A stretch of 6,613 nt of DNA from NCBI GenBank assembly GCA_947177925.1, contig CAMWWJ010000192.1, forward strand, positions 1 to 6,613, in the 5' to 3' direction. The stretch comes from an uncultured Lachnospiraceae bacterium (GTDB taxonomy: Bacteria > Bacillota > Clostridia > Lachnospirales > Lachnospiraceae). The position numbers and the translations under genes were made by a program. Of the stretch, positions 1-6,527 are shown one piece after another. The notes beneath the pieces are model-generated. The model was not told where the DNA came from. It did not search any database and was given only the letters and a program-made list of their open reading frames with translations. Position 1 is the first letter of the stretch, and each line of letters begins with the position of its first letter.

Positions 1-72
1 TAATCCCGATGAAGCTAAAACCATTTAAACTATCAATTATTTAATATCCGTTGTAGTAGTGCTGGCAGTTAT

Positions 73-270
73 ATGCAAGTAGAGGCAAAGTGTTCAGGTT
101 ATACAGAGTATAAGAAAGATAAGGCATTTTGTGATAATACTCAGGGTTGTGGATTTCTATGGCGAAAGGATACAAAGAAGCATAAAAGTTATCAAGAGCG
201 TTATTGCGATAAAAATAAAAAGCAAGTGCGTGAAACAAGAAGCCTTTATGTAATAGATGGTTGCTGTTAG
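73..270 (+). CDS. Small cysteine-rich protein of unknown function, probably N-terminally incomplete
   Basis: I do not recognise the family. The 65-residue reading is rich in Lys, Tyr and Cys, with cysteines at 7, 20, 26, 45, 64 and 65, the last two forming a terminal GCC. It has no hydrophobic segment, so as read it has no signal peptide or membrane anchor. The ATG at 73 has no Shine-Dalgarno sequence before it. The frame is open upstream to base 19 and that part reads like protein (NIRCSSAGSY before the Met), adding a seventh Cys; it has no ATG, GTG or TTG start. In-frame stops at 1, 10 and 16 close it off. In another frame a short stretch starting at ATG 9 (MKLKPFKLSII) resembles the beginning of a signal peptide but stops at 42-44. 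The likeliest reading is the C-terminal part of a small secreted protein whose 5' end is deleted, frameshifted or misassembled. It lies 63 bp before a transporter operon, so it may be that system's peptide substrate; this is inference only. Confidence 0.5.
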   Translation: MQVEAKCSGYTEYKKDKAFCDNTQGCGFLWRKDTKKHKSYQERYCDKNKKQVRETRSLYVIDGCC

Positions 271-287
271 TTACAACTAATTATAAT
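261..287 (+). promoter_or_regulatory. Weak candidate sigma-A promoter for the lipoprotein-transporter operon
   Basis: A perfect TATAAT at 282-287 is preceded by TTGCTG at 261-266 with a short 15-bp spacer. Transcription would begin near 294 and leave a leader of about 40 nt before the ATG at 334, with the ribosome binding site at 322-326. The -35 half matches only TTG, the spacer is shorter than the usual 17 bp, and the region is AT-rich enough to give a TATAAT by chance. No terminator is visible between the small ORF and the lipoprotein gene, so read-through from upstream is equally possible. Confidence 0.25.
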
Positions 288-293
288 TGAGTT
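275..293 (+). repeat. AT-rich dyad overlapping the candidate -10 element
   Basis: A perfect 10-bp palindrome, AATTATAATT at 279-288, is flanked by AACT on the left and AGTT on the right, with one extra G at 289 breaking exact symmetry. It covers the candidate -10 hexamer, so it could be an operator. It is made almost wholly of A and T, which makes chance a serious alternative. Confidence 0.2.
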
Positions 294-321
294 AATGTGG
301 ATTCTTTATTATATATATGTT

Positions 322-326
322 AGGAG
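322..326 (+). promoter_or_regulatory. Ribosome binding site fixing the lipoprotein start at 334
   Basis: AGGAG lies 7 nt before the ATG at 334. The earlier in-frame ATG at 295 lacks such a site and would put 13 extra residues before the lipoprotein signal peptide. Confidence 0.8.
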
Positions 327-333
327 ATTTATT

Positions 334-1293
334 ATGATTTGTAATAATGGAAAAAAATTTACATGTGTCTTGCTTGTGTTATCCATTTTCCTGTGTGCTT
401 GTGGAAGGCAGGAAGAGCCTGCCCCACAAATGGAGACATACAATAATTTAGACAATGGGTTGGAAAAAGAGATTTTCATAGAAAAAGACAGTAACTTGCA
501 GTCACCGGCAGGCTTGGTGTGTATTGGTGATAGTATCTATGTTGTCAGCAAAGGAAATAATTGTGTTTTGAAGTACTCCACTGCTGGGGCATTTGAGGCT
601 TTATTTGGAAATATAGGGCAAAAGGAAGGCGAGTTCAGCAAGCCTACAGCAATTGCAAATTATGAAGAGACAATTTATGTAGCGGATGAAAATGATGGAA
701 GAATACAGGCATTTGATTTGGAGGGCAATTTTCAAAAATTATATGATATCGAAGCTTTGAACAACAGATACCTCTCTGTTTTAGATTTGGAAGCAGATGA
801 AGATTCTATTTATATATCTGTAGCTGGTGGGGAGAAAAAGGCTTTATACATTTATATTCTTGATAAAGAGACTGGAGAGGTTGAAAAAATAGAAAAGTCC
901 AGCATGGGTGTTTTGGGCAAGGATGAAGAACAGCAAATATATTTTGCCCAGGCTTATGCATATATTGAGGAGCAGGGTTACAGTGGCTATGAGGATGGAG
1001 AGAGCTATATTGCCCGTATTTCAGAGCGCAAAATGACAAAAATGTTTCAGCTTCCAGATAAATATTCTCCTACTGATATTATGATTTGTAATAACCAAAT
1101 TTATATTTTTTCTGGTGCGCTCACACAAGTTGATGTGTTTGAGCTGGATGGAACTTATGTGGAAACACTTTTTCATGAAAGCAGCTCGGCAGAGAATCGA
1201 GGCTTAGGTTTCATGGCAATGGATGCACAGGGCAACATTTATTTGTCAGATAGTGAAAATCACAGTATTTATAAATTGGAGAAAGAACAGTGA
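334..1293 (+). CDS. NHL-type six-bladed beta-propeller lipoprotein
   Basis: The 319-residue product is predicted to be a lipoprotein anchored on the outer face of the membrane, carrying one beta-propeller. Residues 1-22 form a lipoprotein signal peptide: Lys at 7-8, a hydrophobic core 9-20, and a lipobox L20-C21-A22 before the lipidated Cys23. An acidic, proline-containing linker follows to about residue 52. NHL-like blades can be seen at about 55-90, 101-137, 145-182, 195-237, 241-279 and 288-319, each with the pattern of a hydrophobic strand, IY(V/I/L), a short acidic or Asn-rich turn, then a strand with LDG or similar. Examples are TIYVADENDGRIQAFDLEGN and NIYLSDSENHSIYKLEKEQ. NHL propellers usually bind proteins, peptides or carbohydrates and are seldom catalytic, so a substrate-capture or scaffold role for the adjacent transporter is inferred. 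The stop overlaps the next gene by 4 bases, implying translational coupling. The first two blades are clear; the middle ones are the least certain. Confidence 0.85.
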   Translation: MICNNGKKFTCVLLVLSIFLCACGRQEEPAPQMETYNNLDNGLEKEIFIEKDSNLQSPAGLVCIGDSIYVVSKGNNCVLKYSTAGAFEALFGNIGQKEGEFSKPTAIANYEETIYVADENDGRIQAFDLEGNFQKLYDIEALNNRYLSVLDLEADEDSIYISVAGGEKKALYIYILDKETGEVEKIEKSSMGVLGKDEEQQIYFAQAYAYIEEQGYSGYEDGESYIARISERKMTKMFQLPDKYSPTDIMICNNQIYIFSGALTQVDVFELDGTYVETLFHESSSAENRGLGFMAMDAQGNIYLSDSENHSIYKLEKEQ

Positions 1294-2396
1294 TATTTTC
1301 TGCGATAACCTTATTTAAACTGGAAAAACGAAATATGTGGAATATTCTGTTAGACATTTTCTGTCTGTCATTGGGACTGTTAATCGGGATTGTTTTTTTA
1401 AGTCAGGCAAGAACTGCCTATGAAAATTATAATAAAGATCGGTGCCATGTACCCTTGTCTGATTATCTGCTATGCAAGACAATAATGGGTACAAGTATGA
1501 CGCAAGATGATATTGCCGCTATTCAGGGAGAATGCATATGTGTAGAGGAGATACAGGGCTTTAACAGCCTGAATGAGGGGGTTGTCTTGTATCAGGAAAA
1601 CTTTTGTCCGGATATTCATATTTATACAGTCACAAAAAATTACGAACGTATCTTTGAAGGGGACTATATGACAGGGGAAGGTATAAAAGATACCCAAAGT
1701 GCGGTCGTTGGAAATGAGGCAGCTAAACGCTATGGTATCAAAATTGGCGATACGATAGAAATTGGGAATCAGAGCTTTTATATCTGCGGAATATTAAAGG
1801 TTCCCCAATATGCCAGTGATGTGATGATTTGGGCAGAAGCATTAGAAAGTCAGGATTTTTTTGACTGTCAGCTTTATATCAGGATAAATACCAAAAATCA
1901 GGAAGTAGCTGAAACACAAATGGAAATAGAAGAATATCTGGAAAATCGGTTTGGTGATTTTGAAGTATACACAAGTACCCAATATGAAGAACAGAAAAAG
2001 GAACAGTTGCAATCCGGCTGGCTTTTTTCCATACTTGTTGCTGTCATTACACTTTGCTATGGTTTAATCAATATTTATAATATTGAAACTTTCTTTATTT
2101 TAAAACAAAAGAAATCTATTGCAATTTTAAGAGCATTGGGAGCAACTCAAAAGAATCTTTTGCTTGCTAAGCTGATACGTTCCATTATTATTGCAGTCCT
2201 GTCTGCCACCCTATGTTCCGGCATGGTTATATTGTTGGAACATACTGTATTTGGAAATTTAATAGAATTTCATATGTCTGTTTTCGTATATGGTATTGCA
2301 ATAATTTTACTTGCGGTGGTTTATGCAATTTTTTCTCTTTTGCTTTATCGAATGCATTATCGGAAACAAATTTCAGGCATGATGTCAGATGCTTAA
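1290..2396 (+). CDS. FtsX/MacB-type ABC transporter permease 1
   Basis: Membrane subunit of an ABC transporter of the MacB/FtsX class, 368 residues. The GTG at 1290 is the chosen start: GGAG at 1278-1281 is 8 nt upstream, and the preceding FKLEKRN segment before the first helix is typical of the family. ATG 1335 would remove it. Architecture: helix about 17-38; a large extracytoplasmic domain about 40-242, with the MacB periplasmic-core signature at about 124-170 (GDYMTGEG, then VVGNEAAKRYGIKIGDTIEI, then FYICGILK); helix about 243-266; the conserved cytoplasmic loop KKSIAILRALGATQKNLL at 274-291, which contacts the ATPase in this family; helices about 296-318 and 331-354. There is no ATPase domain, so it needs the separate subunit encoded at 3652. 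The extracytoplasmic domain holds seven cysteines (52, 62, 82, 84, 106, 166, 193), notably many. Permeases of this class work by conformational coupling across the membrane and form dimers; pairing with permease 2 is inferred from adjacency. Confidence 0.88.
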   Translation: MIFSAITLFKLEKRNMWNILLDIFCLSLGLLIGIVFLSQARTAYENYNKDRCHVPLSDYLLCKTIMGTSMTQDDIAAIQGECICVEEIQGFNSLNEGVVLYQENFCPDIHIYTVTKNYERIFEGDYMTGEGIKDTQSAVVGNEAAKRYGIKIGDTIEIGNQSFYICGILKVPQYASDVMIWAEALESQDFFDCQLYIRINTKNQEVAETQMEIEEYLENRFGDFEVYTSTQYEEQKKEQLQSGWLFSILVAVITLCYGLINIYNIETFFILKQKKSIAILRALGATQKNLLLAKLIRSIIIAVLSATLCSGMVILLEHTVFGNLIEFHMSVFVYGIAIILLAVVYAIFSLLLYRMHYRKQISGMMSDA

Positions 2397-2428
2397 ATTG
2401 GGAGAAGCCTGTATTAAGAGTAAAGGAA

Positions 2429-2433
2429 GGGAG
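2429..2433 (+). promoter_or_regulatory. Ribosome binding site fixing the permease 2 start at 2440
   Basis: GGGAG lies 6 nt before the ATG at 2440, within a purine-rich stretch from 2424. An earlier in-frame ATG at 2389 overlaps the end of permease 1 but has no such site and would add 17 charged residues not typical of the family. Confidence 0.75.
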
Positions 2434-2439
2434 CGGAAA

Positions 2440-3624
2440 ATGAACTGGTATGTGTTTATCCGTCCGTTTTATAAAGTGAAAAGAGATAGGAAGATTTATG
2501 CTGTCGTGTTCATGCAGTTAGTGGTAGCATTTGGCATTTTGAGCGTATTTTTGAGCCTGCTTTTGGACATTGCTGAAAATAAAAGGCAGATGATGCAGGA
2601 GAGCCGCCATAAAAATTATCAGATTACAGCACAGGTATCAGATTTTGAATATGAAAAGTTTGATTTGATAAATTGGGGGAGTCAGTCTGCAACGCTCCAC
2701 GAATATGACAATTTTCCATTTTCTGAAAGGGTCCTTAATCAGATTCATAATGCAGGTATACAGTGTGAGCCAGAGGTGTTTGTTGATATTGAATTATTGT
2801 ATCTGGGTGAGCTGATAGAGGAAAATCAGTCGTTGCATCTTTACTATTCCTCTGAATTTGAAAAGGTATCTTTCAGTAAGAAAACAGAAGAGATTTTGTT
2901 TGATGTAAATAGTGAAAATACAATTAATTCCAGAGATTTTCCCCATACCATTTTGAATGACGTGTTACTGGGCATAGATGGAAGGGAATATCCCATTGAG
3001 TATGTGAAAGACGATGAATTGGCGGTTTATATGCCAATAGCTCTTTATGAAAGCATTTATCACCCAAAGGATTTAAAAGGGACGGTTCTCAATATAAAGT
3101 CCAATACAGAGAAGATGCTGACCACGGAGACATTAAATCAGGTGCTGTCTTTGCTTCGTGAAAATTGCGGACAAAACTGTCAATTTATGCTGGGGAGTGA
3201 TTTTGCACGTTTTTTAGTTCGGGTAGAAGAAGCGGAGAGGGAAGCGATTGTGTTGATTTTCGTGTCCTGCATTATATTTCTGATTGTATTGATTGGTATG
3301 ATTGGGATTTTCATCATGATTTTGAAAAGAAGGGAAAAGGAAATTGCTATCTGTTGTGCACTGGGGCAGACAAAGCGGCAAATATGCTATGAGATATTCG
3401 GTGAGGTCTTCATTTTAAATATAAGTTCTTGTATCGTGGGCATTTTGTCTGGCTGGTTGTTGATAAAAAATGGAATTTCCGTTGCGACAGTGGAGGTTAC
3501 TTTTCATGCATTTTCGTGCATCTCATTGTTTTTGGTGGCATGCCTGCTTTCCATGATTGTGGTAATCCCAATGAAAATATTAATTGAAAAAGCATCTCCG
3601 ATTCAGATTTTATCGTCCTTATAG
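2440..3624 (+). CDS. FtsX/MacB-type ABC transporter permease 2
   Basis: Second half-size membrane subunit, 394 residues from the ATG at 2440, 43 bp after permease 1. Helix about 20-42 follows a basic N-terminus (FYKVKRDRK). The extracytoplasmic part spans about 44-268 and is much less like the canonical MacB core than in permease 1; only a stretch around 172-206 (LLGIDGREYPIEYVKDDELA) vaguely resembles it. The C-terminal half is clearly FtsX-like: helix about 269-295, the loop RREKEIAICCALGQTKRQI at 297-315, helices about 322-343 and 358-380, and the terminal SPIQIL motif at 386-391. The C-x3-C pair at 243-247 (CGQNC) lies near the membrane on the outer side. Having two diverged permeases side by side before one ATPase suggests a heterodimer. 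Extracytoplasmic divergence may mean a different binding face; this is inference. Confidence 0.85.
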   Translation: MNWYVFIRPFYKVKRDRKIYAVVFMQLVVAFGILSVFLSLLLDIAENKRQMMQESRHKNYQITAQVSDFEYEKFDLINWGSQSATLHEYDNFPFSERVLNQIHNAGIQCEPEVFVDIELLYLGELIEENQSLHLYYSSEFEKVSFSKKTEEILFDVNSENTINSRDFPHTILNDVLLGIDGREYPIEYVKDDELAVYMPIALYESIYHPKDLKGTVLNIKSNTEKMLTTETLNQVLSLLRENCGQNCQFMLGSDFARFLVRVEEAEREAIVLIFVSCIIFLIVLIGMIGIFIMILKRREKEIAICCALGQTKRQICYEIFGEVFILNISSCIVGILSGWLLIKNGISVATVEVTFHAFSCISLFLVACLLSMIVVIPMKILIEKASPIQILSSL

Positions 3625-3651
3625 GAGTGTGGGTATAAAAGGAGAAAAGTT

Positions 3652-4320
3652 ATGTTAGAGCTAAAGAATATCAGGAAAACCTATCACGGGAAATGTTTGG
3701 ATGTTCCTGTGTTAAAGGGTGTCAATCTTACCATTCAGGAGGGGGATTTTATCATGATTGTTGGAAAATCCGGCTGTGGGAAATCAACCCTGCTGAATAT
3801 ATTAGGCTGCATGGATTATGCCGATGAAGGGGAGTATCTTTTTATGGGTAGCAGTATTCAGACATATAAAGATAAGCAGTTGGCATATTTTCGCAATCAA
3901 AATATCGGGTTTGTGTTTCAGTCCTTTTATTTAATTAATGAGATTAGTGTACGAGAAAATGTTGAGATTCCTATGGGGCTTCTGGGTGTAAAGGCAAAGG
4001 AAAGAAGGAAGCGGGCATTAGAGCTTTTGTGCCTGGTGGGATTAGAGGAAAAAGCGGGAAGTAAACCCTTGGAATTGTCGGGGGGACAGCAGCAGAGAGT
4101 TGCGATTGCAAGGGCATTAGCAAATAATCCAAAGGTTTTACTGTGTGATGAACCAACGGGAAATCTGGATGAGGAAAACGGAAAAATCATCATGGAACTG
4201 CTTGCAGATTTGCATGCAAAGGGTGTGACAATTGTTATGGTGACACACGATATGTCTTTTGCCCGATATGGAAATCGGATTGTGAAAATAATTAGTGGTG
4301 AGGAGATAGTAGATGTATAG
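3652..4320 (+). CDS. ABC transporter ATP-binding protein, LolD/MacB/SalX class
   Basis: Cytoplasmic ATPase of 222 residues, the usual length for stand-alone subunits of this class, which power FtsX/MacB-type permeases. All motifs are present: Walker A GKSGCGKST at 38-46, Q-loop Gln90 in GFVFQSFYLI, signature LSGGQ at 142-146 followed by QQRVAIARAL, Walker B VLLCDE at 162-167 with catalytic Glu167, D-loop GNLD at 170-173, and switch His199 in VMVTHD. The phrase CDEPTGNLDE is characteristic of the class that includes LolD, MacB and the antimicrobial-peptide transporter ATPases. The start is supported by AAGGAG at 3639-3644, 7 nt before the ATG. It lies 27 bp after permease 2 and 41 bp before permease 3, so it sits between two permease pairs and probably serves at least permeases 1 and 2. 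The substrate cannot be told from the ATPase. Confidence 0.95.
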   Translation: MLELKNIRKTYHGKCLDVPVLKGVNLTIQEGDFIMIVGKSGCGKSTLLNILGCMDYADEGEYLFMGSSIQTYKDKQLAYFRNQNIGFVFQSFYLINEISVRENVEIPMGLLGVKAKERRKRALELLCLVGLEEKAGSKPLELSGGQQQRVAIARALANNPKVLLCDEPTGNLDEENGKIIMELLADLHAKGVTIVMVTHDMSFARYGNRIVKIISGEEIVDV

Positions 4321-4343
4321 ACGAATGTGCATCTTATATTCGT
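4321..4343 (+). repeat. Small inverted repeat between the ATPase and permease 3 genes
   Basis: ACGAAT at 4321-4326 is perfectly complementary to ATTCGT at 4338-4343 with an 11-nt loop. It starts directly after the ATPase stop codon. No T-run follows, so it is not an intrinsic terminator. It could slightly stabilise or separate the two halves of the message, or be chance: six pairs is short. Confidence 0.2.
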
Positions 4344-4348
4344 TATAG

Positions 4349-4354
4349 AAAGGG
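4349..4354 (+). promoter_or_regulatory. Ribosome binding site favouring the permease 3 start at 4362
   Basis: AAAGGG lies only 1 nt before the ATG at 4356 but 7 nt before the next in-frame ATG at 4362, which is normal spacing. The start is therefore better placed at 4362, giving 337 rather than 339 residues. A third ATG at 4368 is too far. Confidence 0.6.
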
Positions 4355-4361
4355 CATGAAA

Positions 4362-5375
4362 ATGAGAATGCGAATAAATAAACCTGCGGTCACGCTTACC
4401 TTCCTGTCTATCTTATTGCCGATTCTGTCTATATTGATGTTTGAGCATATTACCATTAGTGAGTCATTGGGAAACATGGATTCAGGTTCTTTTGGAAAGT
4501 CATACGAATTGATTTCCATTGATGAAGGAGAAAAAGAGTTTTTACCAAGTGAATTATTCAAATTGACAGATGGAATAGGGGAAAAGATTGCAATCACTTC
4601 AGAAGGAAAAGTGGATGGAATAAAGGTGCGTCTGATTTATTTTAATAAAAGTTACGTGAATCTGCCAATGCAGGAAGGGCGCTTTTTTAAGAAAAAGGAT
4701 TTGAGAGAGAATTATGATTGTGCAGTAATAGGGAAAAAACTGATAGATAAAACTTACAAAAAAAATGAAAAAAGATATATCACCCTTGAGGGAATGGAAT
4801 TTGAAGTAATTGGCATCATAGGCTATGAATGCGAAACAGTGATGGATCAATATATATACATAAATGGTCTGATACCGAAAAAAATATTTGATTCTTCCTT
4901 ATATCAGGTTGATTTTCTGGAAGGGGGCAGGGAAGATGAAATCCTGCAATATTTATATGAGGAGTTGCAAAAAAGCAATATCATAATGGAGAGTTTAACA
5001 AGGGGAGAAGATTATTTCAATTCCATCGTTCCCCGTTTATTGTACAGCAGATGGTTCCTTGTTATGTTTATGTGCATTTTATTATGCTTAATCTTATTAT
5101 CTTTGGAATGGATCAATCATCAGAAAAAAGAAATAGGCATAAGAAGATTATTAGGGGCTACTAACGGAAAGCTGATAGTTCTATTGGGGAAAAGATATTT
5201 AAAAATCATATTGATATCCGGTGTGGCAGGCGGGTTATACAGTATGATATTCTGGCCGAATTATAAAAGTTTTTTACTGATTGGATATTCTATTACCATA
5301 CCTATAATCACCATTTTTTTAGGATGTATGGCTATAAAGATAATAAAGGCGCCTCTTGAGGAGGTAATTAAATAA
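4362..5375 (+). CDS. FtsX/MacB-type ABC transporter permease 3
   Basis: Third half-size permease, 337 residues and the shortest of the complete ones. Helix about 9-28 follows a basic start (MRMRINK). The extracytoplasmic domain, about 29-230, has a MacB-like core: GRFFKKKDL at 106-114, then CAVIGKKL at 120-127 and ITLEGMEFEVIGIIGY at 140-155. Then helix about 231-250, the ATPase-contacting loop KKEIGIRRLLGATNGKLIVL at 255-274, helices about 279-297 and 304-327, and the terminal KAPLEEVIK. No ATPase domain is fused. It follows the ATPase gene by 41 bp and its stop overlaps the start of permease 4 as TAATG, so these two are translationally coupled and probably form a pair. Whether they use the upstream ATPase or another beyond the contig end cannot be seen. 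Confidence 0.87.
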   Translation: MRMRINKPAVTLTFLSILLPILSILMFEHITISESLGNMDSGSFGKSYELISIDEGEKEFLPSELFKLTDGIGEKIAITSEGKVDGIKVRLIYFNKSYVNLPMQEGRFFKKKDLRENYDCAVIGKKLIDKTYKKNEKRYITLEGMEFEVIGIIGYECETVMDQYIYINGLIPKKIFDSSLYQVDFLEGGREDEILQYLYEELQKSNIIMESLTRGEDYFNSIVPRLLYSRWFLVMFMCILLCLILLSLEWINHQKKEIGIRRLLGATNGKLIVLLGKRYLKIILISGVAGGLYSMIFWPNYKSFLLIGYSITIPIITIFLGCMAIKIIKAPLEEVIK

Positions 5376-6526
5376 TGACATATATGGAATTTATAATAAA
5401 GAGTGTGATAAGGACTATACAAAGGCATAAATTGTTAATGATTTTAATGATTATTTTGATAACATGCAGTTTTAGTATATTAGGACTTGTTTTGGATCAA
5501 GGAAATAAATTAAAAGAAAGTGTAGCGGACTATTCCGAGACTTACGGTAAAACAACATACTATTTTACGGCTGATGGTATGACGGACCAACAGTATTATG
5601 AGTATTTGGATGATGAGGATACAGAAATTTATAGAAAAATAGAAGCTTTTAAAAATTTACTGCTGGCAGAGAAGCGTATTTTATTTATAAGTCTTGTGGA
5701 GCAGCCGGTAGAAATATATGGTACTGACATTCCTGATATTTTTTTGGATGGGTATGAAGAGGGCCAAGGGGATTTTGGTATTTTTCAAATGGATGGAGAG
5801 GATTGGTATCGTACCAAGTCCTTACAAGTATCGGAATCCTTTTTTGAGTTTTTTCAGATTCAGGCAGCAAGTGGTCGTGGCTTTGAACCGCAGGACTATA
5901 CCTATCAGGAAGGGAAACAAATACCAGTGATGCTTGGAGATGAATATGCTGGTACGTTCCAGCTTGGTGATATCATAACTTGTAATTATTTATCTGCTGA
6001 TGTAAGTTTAGAAATTGTTGGTTTTTTAGAAGAGGATACGTTTTTTTATGATGAAACGGATAAGGAGTTTAAGTCCTGCGGAAGATATATTGTGTTACCC
6101 GCATTTTCTTCAAATGAAACGGAGTATTTTGATAAGATCAGGCTCCTTACCCAGGTAGGAGGGGTTATCATTTCGGATTTAGGCTATCCGGAAGTGAAGA
6201 AAATTTTTGATGAGATACAACAGGAAGCAGGTGTGGATGAACTGAATATGTACATGGAAGATCCGGCAGCAGCCAGTGAGACAGAGGATTTATTGGAGAC
6301 ATATTCTGCCATGACAGAAGAAGTATTAAAACAATTTAAGATTATTTTAGGTATACTTTTTATATTTGTAGCCATTAGCATAACAACAATTATGTGTGGA
6401 TTTATACGGGAGAAAAACTATGAATATGGGATTCAGCTGCTTTGCGGAGCAAGACCGATACAGGTTTTTGGAGATATTTTTCTGCTCTGTTTTGGCACTC
6501 TGTTGGCTGGAAGCATAACCACGATA
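5375..6526 (+). CDS. FtsX/MacB-type ABC transporter permease 4, truncated by contig end
   Basis: Fourth half-size permease; 384 genuine residues remain and the C-terminus is missing. The ATG at 5375 overlaps the permease 3 stop by one base, and GAGGAGG at 5358-5364 is a strong ribosome binding site 10 nt upstream. Helix about 18-40 follows a basic segment (RTIQRHK). The extracytoplasmic domain, about 41-320, is the largest of the four and acidic; a MacB-like core lies at about 168-218 (GRGFEPQDYTYQEGKQIPV, then YAGTFQLGDIITC, then LEIVGFL). Helix about 322-343 is followed by the loop REKNYEYGIQLLCGARPIQV at 345-364, a divergent version of the family motif. The third helix begins at about 367 and is cut at Ile384; the fourth is absent. 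The open frame formally continues with Ser-Val-Ser and a TAG at 6536-6538, but these are wholly or partly adapter bases, so the stop is not real. Confidence 0.85.
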
Positions 6527-6527
6527 T

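Noticed and set aside
41..238. Minus-strand ORF opposite the cysteine-rich ORF
   Set aside because: It begins at a non-ATG codon, has no clear ribosome binding site and runs against an otherwise one-directional region. Its Tyr/Asn-rich composition is that of an antisense shadow.
295..333. Upstream ATG extension of the lipoprotein
   Set aside because: There is no ribosome binding site, and the extension would precede a normal lipoprotein signal peptide that starts at 334 with AGGAG well placed.
2389..2439. Upstream ATG extension of permease 2 overlapping permease 1
   Set aside because: The ATG at 2440 has a much better ribosome binding site, and the extra 17 residues do not fit the family.
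2213..2443. Plus-strand ORF across the permease 1/2 junction
   Set aside because: It lies mostly within permease 1 in another frame, and the permease reading has clear family motifs throughout.
3652..4320. BceA-type bacitracin resistance module
   Set aside because: The ATPase class would fit, but BceB-type permeases are a single long protein with ten helices. The permeases here are half-size four-helix proteins, and no sensor kinase or regulator is present.
4321..4343. Intrinsic terminator after the ATPase gene
   Set aside because: The inverted repeat is only 6 bp, AT-rich and not followed by a T-run, and permease 3 follows at once in the same direction.
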